Positions 6,673 through 8,038 of a stretch of DNA of 8,038 bases are shown one piece after another. The translations under genes were made by a program, and so were the position numbers. The notes beneath the pieces are model-generated. The model searched no databases and was not told the DNA's origin. It worked only from the letters and a program-made list of their open reading frames with translations. The DNA is from Pseudomonadota bacterium (GTDB lineage: Bacteria; Pseudomonadota; Alphaproteobacteria; Acetobacterales; Acetobacteraceae): positions 1 to 8,038 of the forward strand of contig JAJYFW010000064.1 of the NCBI GenBank assembly GCA_021785335.1, written 5' to 3'. Position 1 is the first letter of the stretch. Each line of letters starts with the position of its first letter.

Positions 6673-7701
6673 TCATCCCATCGCCCCGAGGAAGCGCGCG
6701 AGCAGCGTGCCGATGGTTTCGGTGTTGTAACCACCCTCCTGGACCAGCGTCGCCGGGACGCCGAGGGCGCCGATGCGCTCGCCCGCGCGCGCGAAACCCT
6801 CCGCGGTGACCGCGAGGAAGCCGAGCGGCTCGGTCTCGCTCGCGTCGAAGCCGAGGCTGACCACCAGCGCCTCCGGGCGGAAGGCGCGGATCGCGTCGAG
6901 CCCCGCGTCGATGGCGGCGAGCCAGGCCTCGTCGCCGCTGCCGCGCGCGAGCGGCATGTTGAGGTTCGCACCCTCCCCCGCGCCGGCGCCGCGCTCCTGC
7001 GCGCGGCCGACATACCACGGGTAATAGAAATCCGGGTCGCCGTGCACGGAGGCGAAAAACACGTCGCCACGCTCCCAGAAGATCCCCTGCGAGCCGTTGC
7101 CGTGGTGCGAGTCGGTATCCAGCATCGCGACCCGCGCGGCGCCCTGCCGGCGCAGATGCTCGGCCGCGAGGGCCGCGTTGTTGATGTAGCAATGCCCGCC
7201 GGCGCGTGCCGCATAGGCGTGGTGGCCGGGCGGGCGGCACAGCGCGTAGGCGTGCCGGCCCGCCGCGACCTCCTCCACCGCCGCGAGCGCGCAGCCGGCG
7301 GACGCGATCGCCGCCTCCCACGTGCCCTCGCCGACCGGGCAGGCGGTATCCGCGGTGAACCAGCCGGCGCGCGCGACGACGCCGGCGCCGGGCCGTCCGC
7401 CTTGCGCGAGCATCTCGGCGGAAGGGTGGATGTTGGCGACGATCTCCGGCCCCGGCTCCGGCTGCTCGGACCAGGCGCGGTGCCCGTCGCAGAGGAACTC
7501 GAGGTAGGGGTGGGTGTGCACCGCGGCGAGGGACGCTACCGTCGCCGGCGGCGGCACGATCGCCTCGAGGCCGGCTTCGCGGGCGGCTTCGAGCAAGACC
7601 TCGGCGCGCCTGGGTATCTCGAAGTTCGGCCGCACCGTGCCGCGCTGGAGGAAGAACCGGGGCGCGTGGCGCGCGTGGTCGGGCGAATGGAAGAGTTTCA
7701 C
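6673..7701 (-). CDS. Histone deacetylase / acetylpolyamine amidohydrolase family hydrolase
   Basis: This 342-residue zinc amidohydrolase of the arginase-deacetylase fold likely removes acetyl or similar acyl groups from an amine. Motifs are RPPGHHA (156-162) with the two catalytic-type histidines 160/161, LDTDSHHGNG (194-203) with zinc ligands Asp197 and His199, Asp286 in SLGFDASETEP, and the active-site Tyr325 in QEGGYN. All zinc and catalytic residues are therefore present. It resembles Mycoplana-type acetylpolyamine amidohydrolase in length and layout (FEIPRRAEVLLEAAREAG near the start, GEGTWEAA at 124-131). The acidic substrate-loop residues of that enzyme appear only partly conserved, so polyamine is not assured. 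The start is GTG 7701, where homology begins (KLFHSPDHARH). An ATG at 7908 is in frame but would overlap the divergent gene and add unrelated Arg/Pro-rich sequence. comM follows 24 bases later, so the two may be co-transcribed. Confidence 0.92.
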   Translation of the reverse strand: MKLFHSPDHARHAPRFFLQRGTVRPNFEIPRRAEVLLEAAREAGLEAIVPPPATVASLAAVHTHPYLEFLCDGHRAWSEQPEPGPEIVANIHPSAEMLAQGGRPGAGVVARAGWFTADTACPVGEGTWEAAIASAGCALAAVEEVAAGRHAYALCRPPGHHAYAARAGGHCYINNAALAAEHLRRQGAARVAMLDTDSHHGNGSQGIFWERGDVFFASVHGDPDFYYPWYVGRAQERGAGAGEGANLNMPLARGSGDEAWLAAIDAGLDAIRAFRPEALVVSLGFDASETEPLGFLAVTAEGFARAGERIGALGVPATLVQEGGYNTETIGTLLARFLGAMG

Positions 7702-7827
7702 GACCGCAACGCTAGGCGGGGGTGCCGCCCGATGTCCATGGGCGCGCTCTGAGTGCGCTCTCCGGGGGCGCTTGCCGCGCCGGCGAGGCGGAGCCAATCT
7801 CGCGCCGACAACGGGGGTACGACACGC
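7702..7827. promoter_or_regulatory. Divergent intergenic region between the HDAC-family and M81-family genes
   Basis: These 126 bases separate two starts that face away from each other, so promoters for both directions should lie here. A direct repeat GCGCTCT occurs at 7744-7750 and 7755-7761, eleven bases apart, about one helical turn. On the plus strand TTGCCG (7772-7777) could be a weak -35 element with CAATCT (7795-7800) 17 bases later, but the -10 match is poor. GGGGG at 7813-7817 is a possible ribosome site for ATG 7828. I see no strong palindrome or riboswitch-like structure. Confidence 0.45.
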
Positions 7828-8038
7828 ATGCGTCTGGCACTGGGCGGGTTCCTGCACGAAAGCCATTCCTTCGCACCGCTGCCGACGCGGTACGACGATT
7901 TCCTGCATCCGGGAGGCTTTCCACCGCTCTCCGACGGCGGCGCGCTGTTCGCCGCGGTGCGTTCCGCCTCCGTCCCCATCGCCGGCGCGCTGGCGGTCGC
8001 GGAGGCGGCGGGCGCGGAATGCGTGCCGCTCGCCTGGG
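7828..8038 (+). CDS. M81 family metallopeptidase (MlrC-like), 3'-partial
   Basis: The frame opens with ATG 7828 and stays open to the window edge, giving 70 complete residues. The N-terminus reads MRLALGGFLHESHSFAP, which matches the M81/MlrC pattern of a strand followed by GG(F/I)xHExxxFxP. Next comes a YDDFL helix region, then PIAGALAVAEAAGAECVPLAW, which matches the helix and strand before the rest of the active site in that family. MlrC (microcystinase C) is a zinc peptidase that cleaves small modified peptides, but most family members have unknown substrates. The remaining metal ligands would lie beyond the window. A GGGGG tract ten bases upstream may serve as ribosome site. The gene is divergent from the HDAC-family hydrolase. 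Identification rests on a short N-terminus only. Confidence 0.78.
   Translation, partial: MRLALGGFLHESHSFAPLPTRYDDFLHPGGFPPLSDGGALFAAVRSASVPIAGALAVAEAAGAECVPLAW

Noticed and set aside
5404..7752. A 782-codon open frame on the plus strand, antisense to comM and the HDAC-family gene
   Set aside because: The translation is Arg/His/Gly/Ala-rich with no domain pattern, and the opposite strand has two complete recognised enzymes. Long stop-free antisense frames are expected at this GC content.
7702..7908. Extension of the HDAC-family gene to the ATG at 7908
   Set aside because: The added 69 residues are Arg/Pro-rich, unlike the family, and overlap the start of the divergent M81-type gene. GTG 7701 sits where homology begins.

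Overview
This is very GC-rich bacterial chromosome with tightly packed genes and no sign of mobile DNA. The gene order (ribD, ribE, ribB with a RibA-like tail, ribH, nusB, thiL), the overlapping starts and the high GC suggest an alphaproteobacterium, perhaps an Acetobacteraceae/Rhodospirillales member. That placement is an inference from gene order and protein style, not a proven identification.

Positions 1-5119 hold a rightward run of seven genes with almost no intergenic DNA. It starts with the end of ribD, followed by riboflavin synthase (ribE), a DHBP synthase fused to a degenerate GTP cyclohydrolase II domain (RibBX type), lumazine synthase (ribH), transcription factor nusB, thiamine-monophosphate kinase (thiL) and an MFS membrane transporter. 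The junctions are a one-base stop/start overlap, two Shine-Dalgarno sites built around the previous stop codon, an ATGA overlap, a one-base gap, and an overlap at thiL/MFS whose length depends on the transporter start. This looks like one translationally coupled operon. The Rib enzymes make riboflavin from the GTP-derived pyrimidine and ribulose 5-phosphate. The usual GTP cyclohydrolase II active site is lost here, so the first step must be supplied by a ribA outside the window.

Positions 5137-7701 hold a leftward pair: a histone-deacetylase/acetylpolyamine-amidohydrolase family gene followed 24 bases later by comM (YifB family, Mg-chelatase-like AAA+). comM converges on the transporter gene with only 17 bases between the stops, and I see no intrinsic terminator there.

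Positions 7702-7827 are a 126-base divergent intergenic region. At 7828 a rightward gene begins and runs off the window; its first 70 residues look like an M81 (MlrC-type) metallopeptidase. I found no RNA genes, CRISPR, insertion sequences or phage genes. Nothing here looks like an undescribed system. The most informative oddities are the degenerate RibA domain, the ambiguous start of the transporter gene, and the HDAC-family/M81 divergent pair.
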